Shown here piece after piece: positions 52,326-60,034 of a DNA stretch of 64,000 nt. Position numbers and translations under genes: made by a program. Origin of the DNA: Alteromonas sp. KUL49 (lineage in GTDB: Bacteria > Pseudomonadota > Gammaproteobacteria > Enterobacterales > Alteromonadaceae); assembly GCF_006538345.1 (NCBI RefSeq), contig NZ_BJKL01000001.1, positions 672,998-736,997 of the forward strand, given 5' to 3'. Position 1 is the first letter of the stretch. Every line of letters starts with the position of its first letter. The notes under the pieces were generated by a model. It ran no database searches, was not told where the DNA came from, and saw only the letters and a list, made by a program, of their open reading frames with translations.

Positions 52326-53327
52326 TTACTGTGTTACTGGTAACTTATTGCGCAGGGTCGATGGGTACACATTGAGCAAACCTGTGCGAACCGGTGACCA
52401 AAATGCCGACAGCAGAATTAACGATAAGCCTGCAATAACGCCGCTAACCGCAAATGCACTAGATACAAAACCAAATTCGCTAAACACATTAGTGTATACA
52501 TACAGTACATAGAATAAGGAAGAGACCATAAGCGCTCGACGATCTAAGGTAATCGATACCAGCGCTAAGCCGACGTACACCACCAGGACTATAGAGGCCG
52601 CTGAGAAGCTAGCATCCAGATTAAATACATCGAGTAGCGAAAAGATTGAATGCACAATCAGTGGCGCAGCTGCTAGGTGAAGCCAAAATGCAACATCCGA
52701 GCGCTTAGTGGTTCTTTGTTTATCTGAAATATCCCAGAAAACAGCAAGAGATAACACGACTACACCAAGGCCAAGGGCAATGTAGGCGGTGGTTACATCG
52801 TCTATTCTGTTATCGCCAATTAGCCCTGCAATGATAGTGTATGCAAAGCTTGCCACCACGCATGCAAGCGTAATGGGTACACCAAATCTACGCCAATGCA
52901 CATAGGCCATCAGCGCACCAAACACACCTGCGCTCGCAGCAATAGTAATAGGTGAAGCCACATCATCCAGAACGGTGAATACCAGAGAAACACTGGATGC
53001 AATAAATAAAATCACTAACACGATAGAGGGTAAAGACATTTTCTTAACGCGAGAAAAGTACTCCGCTAGTCCCCAAGAAATGATCATGGTAATGAGTGGA
53101 CTCAGTGTATCGCTCACCACACCCGCTAAAAATGCACTGCAGCTAACAAATAGCATACAAGCAATGACAACAAAAATGTCGTTAAAGCCCGTGATGAACT
53201 TAAACTGCTCCTCGTCCACCAGTTTGCCCTGTCGGCTATCTTCAATAAAGTGGCGAAAGCGAGTGACATCCGCTTGTTTAAACACCCCGTGTTTTACCGC
53301 CTGATTTAAGTCATCTTCGCTGTACAT
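52326..53327 (-). CDS. Multi-pass membrane protein, unknown function
   Basis: A 333-residue protein with a charged N-terminal domain (about 1-45; HGVFKQADVTRFRHFIED) followed by about ten hydrophobic segments. Layout resembles DUF2157/DUF4401-type proteins, which are uncharacterised. It stands alone, with gaps of about 215 bases after its stop and about 285 bases before its start. Confidence 0.6.
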   Translation of the reverse strand: MYSEDDLNQAVKHGVFKQADVTRFRHFIEDSRQGKLVDEEQFKFITGFNDIFVVIACMLFVSCSAFLAGVVSDTLSPLITMIISWGLAEYFSRVKKMSLPSIVLVILFIASSVSLVFTVLDDVASPITIAASAGVFGALMAYVHWRRFGVPITLACVVASFAYTIIAGLIGDNRIDDVTTAYIALGLGVVVLSLAVFWDISDKQRTTKRSDVAFWLHLAAAPLIVHSIFSLLDVFNLDASFSAASIVLVVYVGLALVSITLDRRALMVSSLFYVLYVYTNVFSEFGFVSSAFAVSGVIAGLSLILLSAFWSPVRTGLLNVYPSTLRNKLPVTQ

Positions 53328-53613
53328 CGAGGCTCCTTAACTGTTTGTGTGAAAGCAGTGCAACCACTGCTCATATTTTGTACCTGTATTCAGCTTTGCA
53401 CGCATAATTGTGTAAATCCACACAGAAAGTGCGTCAAATAGTAACAATTCGTTAAGCTACCGTTGTTTGGATAGTATTACGTCTCAGCGATGATTGGTCA
53501 TTTGGCCATGTATCCATTGTTTTACCGGAACGACCCACTCATCAATCGGCCGATAAAATGCACCGTGTTCCTCTCCGGTAGAGATTGAGATTTCTTAATA
53601 AGAGCTTCCACAC
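53328..53613. other. Gene-poor gap with a decayed coding trace
   Basis: No intact gene. On the minus strand about 53483-53605, frames beginning VEALIKKSQSLP and continuing, one base out of phase, EEHGAFYRPIDEWVVPVKQW before a stop, look like a short protein broken by a frameshift just after the gamma-glutamylcyclotransferase gene. The trace is too short to name. Confidence 0.3.
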
Positions 53614-53946
53614 CTAGCGCCCCGCCTCTGACAGTTCGTAAATATATGCCTCTACAGATTCACCATTTTCCAGTATCACCTCGGTGATCACACGTTGATA
53701 GCCTTCTCCTTCAAAGTCATCTATAGCGGGCCAATGTGCATCTAGTTCGGAAGACGAAAATAGCATGCCAGGTACAAGGTCACCCTCGGGGTCAAGGATA
53801 ATACCAGGGTAACCCATTGCCGCTCCCCATCCGCTATCAAACCTTTTACCTCTTACAACACCTTTGGTCCAACGCCCTGTGATGTGCGCCAATATATGTT
53901 CATTGGGCTCACCCGGAGCAAGTGTTCCGTATACAAATAGTTTCAT
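53614..53946 (-). CDS. Gamma-glutamylcyclotransferase-like (GGCT/YtfP) protein
   Basis: A 110-residue GGCT-fold protein. The signature MKLFVYGTLAPGEPNE is at the start and the catalytic Glu candidate is in AIDDFEGEGYQRV. Related enzymes cyclise gamma-glutamyl groups to 5-oxoproline, but many small members have no known substrate. The ATG at 53946 has GGGGTG upstream and the family start; the longer frame is a shadow of the next gene. It is the leftmost of a run of small minus-strand genes that may be old integron cassettes; GGCT-type genes are often found on cassettes. Confidence 0.82.
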   Translation of the reverse strand: MKLFVYGTLAPGEPNEHILAHITGRWTKGVVRGKRFDSGWGAAMGYPGIILDPEGDLVPGMLFSSSELDAHWPAIDDFEGEGYQRVITEVILENGESVEAYIYELSEAGR

Positions 53947-53978
53947 TGTCACCCCATTATTAAGGCTGCTTATTGTGT

Positions 53979-54290
53979 TCAACCAACCATGTGAAAAAGC
54001 GAATAGATAGAATATAAAATGATACCACTCATAAAAATTGAAACGATACCTTTGCTTAGTGGGTGCTGAGTAACAGACACTTTCACTAATGCCCATAGCA
54101 TTATCGAGTACATGACAATCTCGCTACTTAGCTTAAATACCACTAAATTTTGATAGAGCTCGAGTGACCAACTTGCACCTGACATGGTAGTGAAATACCA
54201 AGACCACATGAATTGATAGACAATTGCGACAGGTAAACATACCAGTAACAACAGCGCCCATGTGTTGATTGGGGTACCACGAAATTTCAT
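53979..54290 (-). CDS. Hypothetical three-helix membrane protein
   Basis: Not recognised. 103 residues with three predicted membrane helices (about 9-29, 53-72, 80-100). No charged residues stand out within the helices. Spaced 17 bases from the DUF1993 gene stop and 32 bases before gamma-glutamylcyclotransferase, all on the minus strand. Confidence 0.5.
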   Translation of the reverse strand: MKFRGTPINTWALLLLVCLPVAIVYQFMWSWYFTTMSGASWSLELYQNLVVFKLSSEIVMYSIMLWALVKVSVTQHPLSKGIVSIFMSGIILYSIYSLFHMVG

Positions 54291-54307
54291 ATCAACACAC
54301 TAGTTTT

Positions 54308-54808
54308 TTACTCAAAGGAAAATCCAGGCGGGTATTGATGTAGTCCATCAAAATCTCCTTTAGTTAAAGCAACGCCATTAGTACGGGCGATACTGTAAAC
54401 CATACCAAGATGGAAGAAGAAATTAGGTAAAGCAAAGGTGAGTAAAAACTGATGCGCAGGCAAAGATACCTTCGCTGGTCCCGCCATATCCTCGAGTACT
54501 AGGTTTTCGCTGTTGCCTAAAAGCTCGATACTTCTCAGGTAATGCAAAGTCTTAGTGATTTGAGTCTTAATGCTTGTATAAGACTTTTCCTCTGACACAA
54601 ATGAAATAACCTCCTTCCCCGCCAATGGGCAACAGCTTCGTAAAGTAAACCCAATGGCAATTTCCATTTGTGTAACTAACGGAAACATGTCGCCGGCAAG
54701 TCGGGCCTGTAAAACAGACGGATCTCCATCAAAGTGCCTTTCAATCTTATCGACGATCCGTTGGAGATTTTCTAAATACGTAATGAATGTGTTTAGGTAA
54801 GCCTTCAT
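54308..54808 (-). CDS. DUF1993 family protein
   Basis: A 166-residue DUF1993 protein. Seen are YLENLQRIVDKIERHF, ARLAGDMFPLVTQMEIAIGF and the terminal FDGLHQYPPGFSFE, which fit the DinB-like helical bundle of this family. The function is unknown. It overlaps the upstream secreted-protein gene by four bases (ATGA type), showing coupling. Confidence 0.75.
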   Translation of the reverse strand: MKAYLNTFITYLENLQRIVDKIERHFDGDPSVLQARLAGDMFPLVTQMEIAIGFTLRSCCPLAGKEVISFVSEEKSYTSIKTQITKTLHYLRSIELLGNSENLVLEDMAGPAKVSLPAHQFLLTFALPNFFFHLGMVYSIARTNGVALTKGDFDGLHQYPPGFSFE

Positions 54809-55119
54809 AGGTTTCCTTGGCGAATTTTATCATTTGCAACTTCCAACATAATCAGTACCTCGCAGGGTGAATATTGCTCGAGTAAAGACACTGAACGATA
54901 ATTGACCCATTCTGAAATTGGGTCGAATTCATTTTTCTTTTTGAAAGTCAGTTCTTTTAGTTGTACCAAGCACTCTCCCTGCATTTTGGCGTTTTCAATA
55001 AGAGGCTCATCCAACGCATATTGTTCGTAGTTATCAGCTACGGCTTCATACCTGCTCGACGCAGAAAAAACGGGCAAAGAGATAAAGGCGAATACAAGAC
55101 ATACTAGGAGCTTTTTCAA
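54805..55119 (-). CDS. Hypothetical secreted protein
   Basis: Not recognised. Reading from a TTG at 55119 gives 104 residues with a signal peptide (KKLLVCLVFAFISLPVFSA) and two Cys in the mature part, suggesting a periplasmic disulfide. The TTG is preferred because GAGG lies eight bases upstream and it starts exactly at a signal peptide; the longer frame reads through the neighbouring gene. TTGA overlaps the stop of the upstream gene. Confidence 0.5.
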   Translation of the reverse strand: MKKLLVCLVFAFISLPVFSASSRYEAVADNYEQYALDEPLIENAKMQGECLVQLKELTFKKKNEFDPISEWVNYRSVSLLEQYSPCEVLIMLEVANDKIRQGNL

Positions 55120-55559
55120 GGTTTTTGCCTCAACAGTTTTATGGTTCCAGATAAATAAAAACCACCAAAAATGCAGCATATTATTGAGCTAACAATCCAG
55201 AACGTGATTGAATTTTGATGGACAACGGGATCATCCGTGATAAACGGACCAATTAGGCCTGCGATACCCCGAATAAGATATACAGCGGTAATAATAATCA
55301 AGCAGGTTTTGAGTAAAGGGAGCTTAAATATAACGCCTGCACCAGAGAGCGCATACAACCCCCAGCCACTGAGAATGGCGGCAATAACTAGCGTGACAAT
55401 CGTAGGGTAGGAGTCCCCCTCTGATGCTAGCTGTGCCATTCGCTCACCAGCACCGAAAAAAAGGTACCAATCGGGGCCACCTAAAATACAACTTATATGG
55501 AGCAGCGCGGCTAAAAAGCTCAAACATGCTCCGATAAACAATTGATTATTCCTGACCAT
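55116..55559 (-). CDS. Hypothetical four-helix membrane protein
   Basis: Not recognised. 147 residues, four predicted membrane helices (about 8-28, 50-70, 80-105, 120-142). The GAGERMAQLASEGDSYPT loop lies between the first two. Its TGA overlaps the TTG start of the next gene. It is one of the closely packed small minus-strand genes. Confidence 0.5.
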   Translation of the reverse strand: MVRNNQLFIGACLSFLAALLHISCILGGPDWYLFFGAGERMAQLASEGDSYPTIVTLVIAAILSGWGLYALSGAGVIFKLPLLKTCLIIITAVYLIRGIAGLIGPFITDDPVVHQNSITFWIVSSIICCIFGGFYLSGTIKLLRQKP

Positions 55560-55586
55560 AAAACATCCTTTTCTTCTGAGCGCAGG

Positions 55587-55970
55587 TTACATGAGTTGAA
55601 TGAGTTCTAACGATAAACCAATAACTGCCAATACCAACCCCACGCCGCCCACAGAATTACCTCGACCAATGGCTACACCAAGCCTCACCAGCAACCGACT
55701 GATACTGACAATAATTAGCGCAATGACAGTAACGGCACTGAAGAATAGGTTAGAGATAAAAAGCATCGAGTAGTCCCAAGCAGATAAGCCCAACACAGTG
55801 ATAACCCAAAGCAAGATGAAACTACCTAACCATAGTGTGGGGTTTCTCATCACTTTAGGTTTAGTTTCTTCAAAGGTAGCTTTGAGAAATTCTGACGCTA
55901 TTGGAAAATAGAGTTCTACAGCAACCAACAACAAGCCAATAAGCTCGATGATGATCCCAGTCCATTGCAT
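55587..55970 (-). CDS. Hypothetical membrane protein
   Basis: Not recognised. 127 residues with three to four hydrophobic segments (about 5-24, 48-68, 70-90, 105-125). The stretch EFLKATFEETKPKVMRN between the first two is charged. The final residues are hydrophobic (LELIQLM). Confidence 0.48.
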   Translation of the reverse strand: MQWTGIIIELIGLLLVAVELYFPIASEFLKATFEETKPKVMRNPTLWLGSFILLWVITVLGLSAWDYSMLFISNLFFSAVTVIALIIVSISRLLVRLGVAIGRGNSVGGVGLVLAVIGLSLELIQLM

Positions 55971-56100
55971 GATATTACCGTAGTCGATATTACTTACTCC
56001 GCGTGAGGCTAAACATTAGTGCGCACATTACAATCGAGAATAGCACTGTACTCATATTAGAGCCTCAACCAGCACTGCGAGAAGACAATTGAGCATCTCG

Positions 56101-56502
56101 CTATTTTTCCGTTCTCGAATATACATTTAGTAATGGAAATTTACTCATCCCAAAGTTGATGACAATAGAGAGGGTTTCATTCGCTAAAACGCTCTGTGAT
56201 AGTGCTTGCGGGTGGATCCTACTCCCATCAGCTACCAACGCCATAAGATGATTTTGATTCAGCGTACGACGGCCAGAAGCGGTATTGGTCACAGTAATAA
56301 CGACCCATCTTTCTCCCTCTTCATTACTCATAGGTACAAAGTTTAGTACCGTAAAGTCACTGATTTCTGGTTGAATGTTAGATTCGTTTGGAAACGCTAA
56401 TTCAAAACCAGCAGGTAACCTTGTTTCTATTGAGAGCGATTCGTTGTCAGCTAGAGCGTTAACAGAAACAAGAGATAAAAGTATAAACATCCATTTGAAC
56501 AT
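56101..56502 (-). CDS. Hypothetical secreted protein
   Basis: Not recognised. 133 residues with a signal peptide (MFKWMFILLSLVSVNALADN, about 1-19) and a beta-rich mature part with EGERWVVITVTNTASGRRTLN. The ATG at 56502 is preferred to one 21 bases upstream because it starts at the signal sequence. Confidence 0.48.
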   Translation of the reverse strand: MFKWMFILLSLVSVNALADNESLSIETRLPAGFELAFPNESNIQPEISDFTVLNFVPMSNEEGERWVVITVTNTASGRRTLNQNHLMALVADGSRIHPQALSQSVLANETLSIVINFGMSKFPLLNVYSRTEK

Positions 56503-56560
56503 AAGCTTTTCCTTAGTTATCACTCATCGGGGGTGACTAAATGTTGAAGCCGCATTTTGT

Positions 56561-56992
56561 TTACACGGCACAATGCACTTTGGCTTGGTCGTAGTTTCTG
56601 GCGTCTTCAATATAAAAATCCAGTTGCACAGTTCGGGAGATTGGCGTTCTATTTTGATTGTACTCAGTTGGTTTCCAAGTCCAACTGTTTAATGCTGCAT
56701 TGGAGGGCGCGATGAAAACATTACTCGGATAGCTTTCTAGTAATACTGCATTAATTGTGTTGCCCATGGTATCAATTGTAATTTGATAGCGGGAGCAGCC
56801 TGCAACTTTACCCCTTGCAGCAGAAAGGGGATATTCGGGGGCAACCAGTTTAGATGCAACCCAATATTTTTCAGCTTCCTCTCTGCTATGAGTTAGCTTT
56901 ATTAAGCCAGTGCTGTCACTAGGTAGAGTCTCTACCGTTGAACAAGCCGATAAAAACATCAGCATAGTTGTATAAAAAAGGGGAGTTTTCAT
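56561..56992 (-). CDS. TonB C-terminal-like lipoprotein
   Basis: A 143-residue lipoprotein (lipobox LSAC at about 12-15) with a domain from about 45 to the end that resembles the TonB C-terminal fold: APEYPLSAARGKVAGCSRYQI, TIDTMGNTINAVLLESYPS and ALNSWTWKPTEY. Without a membrane helix and proline-rich linker it is not a classical TonB. The ATG at 56992 has AAGGAAGAAT before it; the longer frame runs into a decayed attC. Confidence 0.6.
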   Translation of the reverse strand: MKTPLFYTTMLMFLSACSTVETLPSDSTGLIKLTHSREEAEKYWVASKLVAPEYPLSAARGKVAGCSRYQITIDTMGNTINAVLLESYPSNVFIAPSNAALNSWTWKPTEYNQNRTPISRTVQLDFYIEDARNYDQAKVHCAV

Positions 56993-57008
56993 ATTCTTCC
57001 TTGTAATT

Positions 57009-57049
57009 GCTAACGCTAATCTGCGTGGCTGCACTGACGTTTGTTAGTC
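57009..57049 (-). repeat. Shrunken attC site
   Basis: GCTAACGCTAA on the left and GACGTTTGTTAG on the right match the two outer arms of the array's attC sites (CTAACACTAAGCTAA and GAGCGTTTTGTTAG), but the central part is missing, leaving 41 bp. It lies directly downstream of a deleted cassette gene. Probably no longer recombines. Confidence 0.55.
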
Positions 57050-57180
57050 ACATTTGCAACTATCCACAACAGAAGCAATAACTGCCTTTGATTTTATAGA
57101 TGAAAATGCCTCAAAACCACAGGGGCCTTTAGCGCAAGCTTCTCTTTTTTGATAGTTTGTACAACATCCATTTCATACAT
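57050..57180 (-). pseudogene. Cassette gene relic with internal deletion
   Basis: Read from 57180, the first 28 codons give MYEMDVVQTIKKEKLAL and KAPVVLRHFHL, then a stop at 57094. This matches the start of the intact cassette gene at 61218-61730 (MYRMDVVRTIGNEKLTL, EAPWLLKHLHI). In the next frame, IKSKAVIASVVD follows, matching that gene's last residues (IKARAVLASIKS). About 120 internal codons are gone and the frame is lost. This is a deletion relic of the same gene family, next to a shrunken attC. Confidence 0.75.
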
Positions 57181-57197
57181 AAGTAGCTTTCACAAAG

Positions 57198-57677
57198 TTA
57201 AGGTGTACTCGCGCTGGGTTTGTTGCTAGCTGATACGCTGACTAATTTCCATCTGCCATTACGTTTAGACCAAACTTGTGTGCCGCCACCAGACACATTT
57301 ATTGTATCTCCATTCACAAGTACCATTGATTGAGAAAACTCATTGACCAAAATCGCAGTATAGTCATCGATAACAGACACTTTTACATTTGTGAATTCCA
57401 GTGAAGTCACTTCACGTATTGAGTTGAAACCAAATTTGATAAGTGGAACTAACTCGTCCATCGAGTTCCAATTGGTTCCATCACTGTTTAATCCGACAAA
57501 TTTATCCGCATCAAAGTGCTCAAAGTAACTCTCTGCATCCAAATTTTTCGATGCACTAACAAGGCTTTGAAATGATTCCAGTACTTCACTTTCCAATTCC
57601 GTTGATTTTGAAGCCGCAATGGCAAACCCCGATATCGATAGCAGAACAACAGAAAGTACTAACTTTAATTTAAGCAA
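57198..57677 (-). CDS. Secreted NTF2-like (DUF4440-type) protein
   Basis: A 159-residue protein with a signal peptide (about 1-22, ending AIAAS) and an NTF2/SnoaL-like domain: LESFQSLVSASKNLDAESYFEHFDAD at the start, and GGGTQVWSKRNGRWKLVSVS at the end, as in DUF4440. Such domains are small binding or catalytic cones; no substrate can be named. Lies inside the cassette region between the relic and the next small gene. Confidence 0.65.
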   Translation of the reverse strand: MLKLKLVLSVVLLSISGFAIAASKSTELESEVLESFQSLVSASKNLDAESYFEHFDADKFVGLNSDGTNWNSMDELVPLIKFGFNSIREVTSLEFTNVKVSVIDDYTAILVNEFSQSMVLVNGDTINVSGGGTQVWSKRNGRWKLVSVSASNKPSASTP

Positions 57678-57681
57678 CAGT

Positions 57682-57891
57682 TCATTCCTTTACTTCGGCT
57701 ATGTCGTCTTTTAACACAAGATAAGCTAAGAAAATAATCGCAAACAGTGGGACGAACGCAGTTAGAAAAGCAGCTATTGCGGTAAGTATGGGGGTTTTAG
57801 TTTTTCGTTTACCGAGGTAGTACCCCGCAAAGAGCATAAATATTGCAAAAAGAGCGATGATTTGGCCAATAAATGTTGCGTTTATATTCAT
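57682..57891 (-). CDS. Small two-helix membrane protein
   Basis: Not recognised. 69 residues: helix about 8-26, a basic loop GKRKTKTP, helix about 33-60 and a charged tail. Four bases before the NTF2-like gene, so likely co-transcribed with it. Confidence 0.48.
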   Translation of the reverse strand: MNINATFIGQIIALFAIFMLFAGYYLGKRKTKTPILTAIAAFLTAFVPLFAIIFLAYLVLKDDIAEVKE

Positions 57892-57925
57892 GAATAAATC
57901 CTTTTATTTTAGTTACTACGATACT

Positions 57926-58022
57926 ACATAACACTAAGCTAAGGTGCAAAAACACAGTGCGAGAATAGTGAAGACGCACTGTGTTTACCTCAGGTAGCTG
58001 CGATTTCAGCGCGTTGTTAGTT
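57926..58022 (-). repeat. attC site 1
   Basis: 97 bp from ACATAAC to GTTAGTT with the array's arm sequence ACACTAAGCTAAGG and the inner stem ACACAGTGCG/CGCACTGTGT. It belongs to the lipoprotein cassette on its right, whose stop codon lies inside its end. The leftmost full-length attC of the array. Confidence 0.8.
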
Positions 58023-58667
58023 ATTTTTCAGGGCTTGCGCAAGTTGCTCATTTAGGCTTTCAAGTGCGTGGTGAATGGCCATGAATGAGTCTTTACCAGC
58101 TTCATATGAATAGGCTGGAATATTAAGTCCAATACCACTTGAGAAGTCATAATAATAAATATCCTTACCCTGTAAACTCTCGTAAAGCTGTTCGTCTTCC
58201 TCGTCGAGTATTTCATATGTCCCTGTTGCTACTAACTCAAATGGAAGCGAAGGTGGTCTAGGTGTAACGTGATACTTTAGAGTAATCTCTGTCTTTGTAT
58301 TCATTGTAACTAGAGGTGGTACAGGCGCCTCAAATTTGAGCAATTCGGGACGTACAACTAAATCAAAGTTCTCACTTGAAAGACTAGACTCGGACTGCAC
58401 AACATTAGTGAACCTTTTTATTAGTGAGTCGTGAACGGCGTTTTTGAAATAGTCACCCAGATCATATTGAAATACTGTCATTAATTGCTGAATCTCATAC
58501 TTCTCATCAGTTAATTCATTATCTAAATATACAAAGACACTCTCTGTTCTTTTAGAGACTGAAGATTCAGTATTTTGAATTTTAGGAATGACAACTGGTG
58601 ACGTAACTGTGCAAGCAGAAGTTACCAGTATTAAAATTGATAAAAATATTATTCCTATGTTTTTCAT
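58017..58667 (-). CDS. Cassette gene: lipoprotein of unknown function
   Basis: Not recognised. 216 residues with a lipoprotein signal (Cys at about 19 in LVTSAC). The mature part has VFVYLDNELTDEKYE and a beta-rich middle with TLKYHVTPRPPSLPFEL, and resembles no family I can name. The stop codon is part of the GTTAG end of attC site 1, the usual arrangement for a cassette gene. Confidence 0.55.
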   Translation of the reverse strand: MKNIGIIFLSILILVTSACTVTSPVVIPKIQNTESSVSKRTESVFVYLDNELTDEKYEIQQLMTVFQYDLGDYFKNAVHDSLIKRFTNVVQSESSLSSENFDLVVRPELLKFEAPVPPLVTMNTKTEITLKYHVTPRPPSLPFELVATGTYEILDEEDEQLYESLQGKDIYYYDFSSGIGLNIPAYSYEAGKDSFMAIHHALESLNEQLAQALKNN

Positions 58668-58701
58668 TTTTTACTTCCTTTTATGTTTCAAAAATACACA
58701 G

Positions 58702-58806
58702 CCCTCAAACAAGGAGGCAGACGTGTGGGCTATAATGCGAAGCAGTTCAGGTATATGTGTCCCAGCGATTGCCGAAGGCAACTGCGTTTTAAGTGTTTTG
58801 TTAGGC
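58702..58806 (-). repeat. attC site 2 (divergent)
   Basis: About 105 bp ending in GTTAGGC (58800-58806). The left core is degenerate (CTCAAAC). The middle shares GGCTATAATgCG and GTCCCAG with the attC type found beside the gene-less cassettes, and has the stem GATTGCC/GGCAACT. It belongs to the toxin-antitoxin cassette on its right. Confidence 0.68.
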
Positions 58807-58811
58807 GCAAA

Positions 58812-58840
58812 TTGCTACATTTGATGCGTCTTGCTACAAT
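58812..58840 (+). promoter_or_regulatory. Promoter of the parD-parE-like pair
   Basis: TTGCTA (58812-58817), a 17-base spacer and TACAAT (58835-58840), starting six bases inside the cassette. TTGCTACA occurs twice (58812 and 58831) and could be an operator for the antitoxin. This gives the pair its own promoter, opposite to the array direction. Confidence 0.6.
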
Positions 58841-58867
58841 TTGTTTAAAGTTTATAGGAGATATACT

Positions 58868-59089
58868 ATGGCAACCGCAAGTATAAGGCTAGATCAAGAG
58901 TTAGTGGAAAAAGCTACTATTATGGGAAAGGCGTTAAACCGAACAACACCCAAACAGATTGAGCATTGGGCAAAGATCGGTGAAATGATGGAAGATAACC
59001 CTGATTTACCGTATGAGTTTGTAAAACAAGTAATTATCGCCAAGGCTGAAAAAGAAGCAGGAAAGTTGGAGCCGTATAGCTTTGACTAA
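58868..59089 (+). CDS. ParD-like antitoxin
   Basis: A 73-residue antitoxin of the ParD-like TA type (PF11903-type): the ribbon-helix start MATASIRLDQELVEKATIMGKALNRTTPKQIEHWAKIGEMM is typical. It should neutralise the toxin encoded downstream and repress the promoter. The ATG at 58868 has AGGAG eight bases upstream. The coding frame overlaps the toxin start by eight bases. It is on the plus strand, against the direction of the array. Confidence 0.8.
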   Translation: MATASIRLDQELVEKATIMGKALNRTTPKQIEHWAKIGEMMEDNPDLPYEFVKQVIIAKAEKEAGKLEPYSFD

Positions 59090-59372
59090 GATTACCACTG
59101 TTTTACAAACACAAAATTTTAAAAAGGCTGTAAAGAAGCTGCACAAGAACCAAAAGTCTGATTTAGATAAAGCAGTAAAAGCACTGATAGAAGATCCTTT
59201 ACTTGGAGAACAAAAGAAAGGTGATTTGGCATTTCTACGCGTATACAAATTCAAGATGACAAAACCACTGACATTATTAGGATATAGCTACGACAATGGA
59301 ACCGTAGTTCTAGAGCTAATAGCGTTAGGATCACATGAAAACTTTTATCGTGATGTAAAAAAGATATTCTGA
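59082..59372 (+). CDS. RelE/ParE-family toxin
   Basis: A 96-residue RelE/ParE-fold toxin: FKKAVKKLHKNQKSDLDKAVKALIEDP, KGDLAFLRVYKFKM and LIALGSHENFYRDVKK. RelE-type toxins cleave mRNA at the ribosome while ParE types poison gyrase; which applies here cannot be told. It begins with TTG inside the end of the antitoxin gene, so the two are coupled, and stops nine bases before the next attC. Confidence 0.8.
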   Translation: MTKITTVLQTQNFKKAVKKLHKNQKSDLDKAVKALIEDPLLGEQKKGDLAFLRVYKFKMTKPLTLLGYSYDNGTVVLELIALGSHENFYRDVKKIF

Positions 59373-59380
59373 GCTTTTGC

Positions 59381-59492
59381 GCCTAACACTATGCTAATGG
59401 GCATATGTACAATGCGAAAATCGCGAAGCCGCATTGTGTTTTTGTCCCAGCAGCCCGCGCAGCGGGATGCGACTTAAGCGTTTTTGTTAGCT
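59381..59492 (-). repeat. attC site 3
   Basis: 112 bp from GCCTAAC to GTTAGCT with the inner stem TACAATGCG/CGCATTGTG and the loop arm CAGCCCGCGCAGCGGGATG. It is the attC of the yefM-yoeB cassette on its right: the complement GTTAGCTGCC / GGCAGCTAAC flanks that cassette. Confidence 0.9.
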
Positions 59493-59511
59493 GCCATTAC
59501 ACGCTTGATGT

Positions 59512-59775
59512 TTAGTAGTGGTAACGGCATGAAATAATTGTTAACGCGTTATCATCAACTGCATAGACTAGGCGATTGGTTTCATCTATTCTCCGTGACC
59601 AGAAACCACTTAGATTTTCTTTCAGAGCTTCAGGTTTACCTATTCCCTCAAATGGTGAACGCTTCGTATCCACAATTAATTTGTTTATCCGTTTAAGAGT
59701 TTTCTTGTCTTGAGTTTGCCAATAAACATAATCACTCCACGCTGCATCCGTCCACGACAGTAAGCGTTCAGTCAT
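59512..59775 (-). CDS. yoeB: YoeB-family toxin
   Basis: An 87-residue YoeB/Txe toxin, which cleaves mRNA on the ribosome. Nearly the full family pattern is seen: WTDAAWSDYVYWQTQDKKTL, LIVDTKRSPFEGIGKPE, NLSGFWSRRIDETNRLVYAV and the C-terminal SCRYHY. Glu, Arg and His of the E. coli active site are in conserved places. Overlaps the antitoxin gene by eight bases. Confidence 0.93.
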   Translation of the reverse strand: MTERLLSWTDAAWSDYVYWQTQDKKTLKRINKLIVDTKRSPFEGIGKPEALKENLSGFWSRRIDETNRLVYAVDDNALTIISCRYHY

Positions 59776-60022
59776 CTGAGAGTTCTCGTGTTTTGAATTG
59801 ACCTTGTTTGTATTGAGATATTGAGTGATTCAAATGCTCTGCATTGGCTGGTGAGCGTAATAGATGAACTGTCTCCATAAGGCTGTTGTAGTAGTCTAAT
59901 GACATAACAACTGCATCTTCGGAATCACGTCTTGTAATTACGGTAGTGTCCGCATCATTAACAACGTTATCCAGAACACTCTTAAGACCATTTCTCGCTT
60001 CAGTAAAAGATACTACTCTCAT
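59768..60022 (-). CDS. yefM: YefM-family antitoxin
   Basis: An 84-residue YefM/Phd antitoxin: MRVVSFTEARNGLKSVLDNV, DTTVITRRDSEDAVVMSLDYYNSLMETVHLL, and a charged toxin-binding tail. AGGTGATTT before the ATG is the ribosome site. YefM also represses its operon through TGTACA palindromes, which are present upstream. The gene follows the array direction. Confidence 0.93.
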   Translation of the reverse strand: MRVVSFTEARNGLKSVLDNVVNDADTTVITRRDSEDAVVMSLDYYNSLMETVHLLRSPANAEHLNHSISQYKQGQFKTRELSDD

Positions 60023-60034
60023 AAATCACCTACA

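Noticed and set aside
56521..56565. Further attC remnant (GAAGCCGCATTTTGTTT resembles the attC centre)
   Set aside because: Only a short match without the outer arms or the core sites; could be chance in an AT-rich region.
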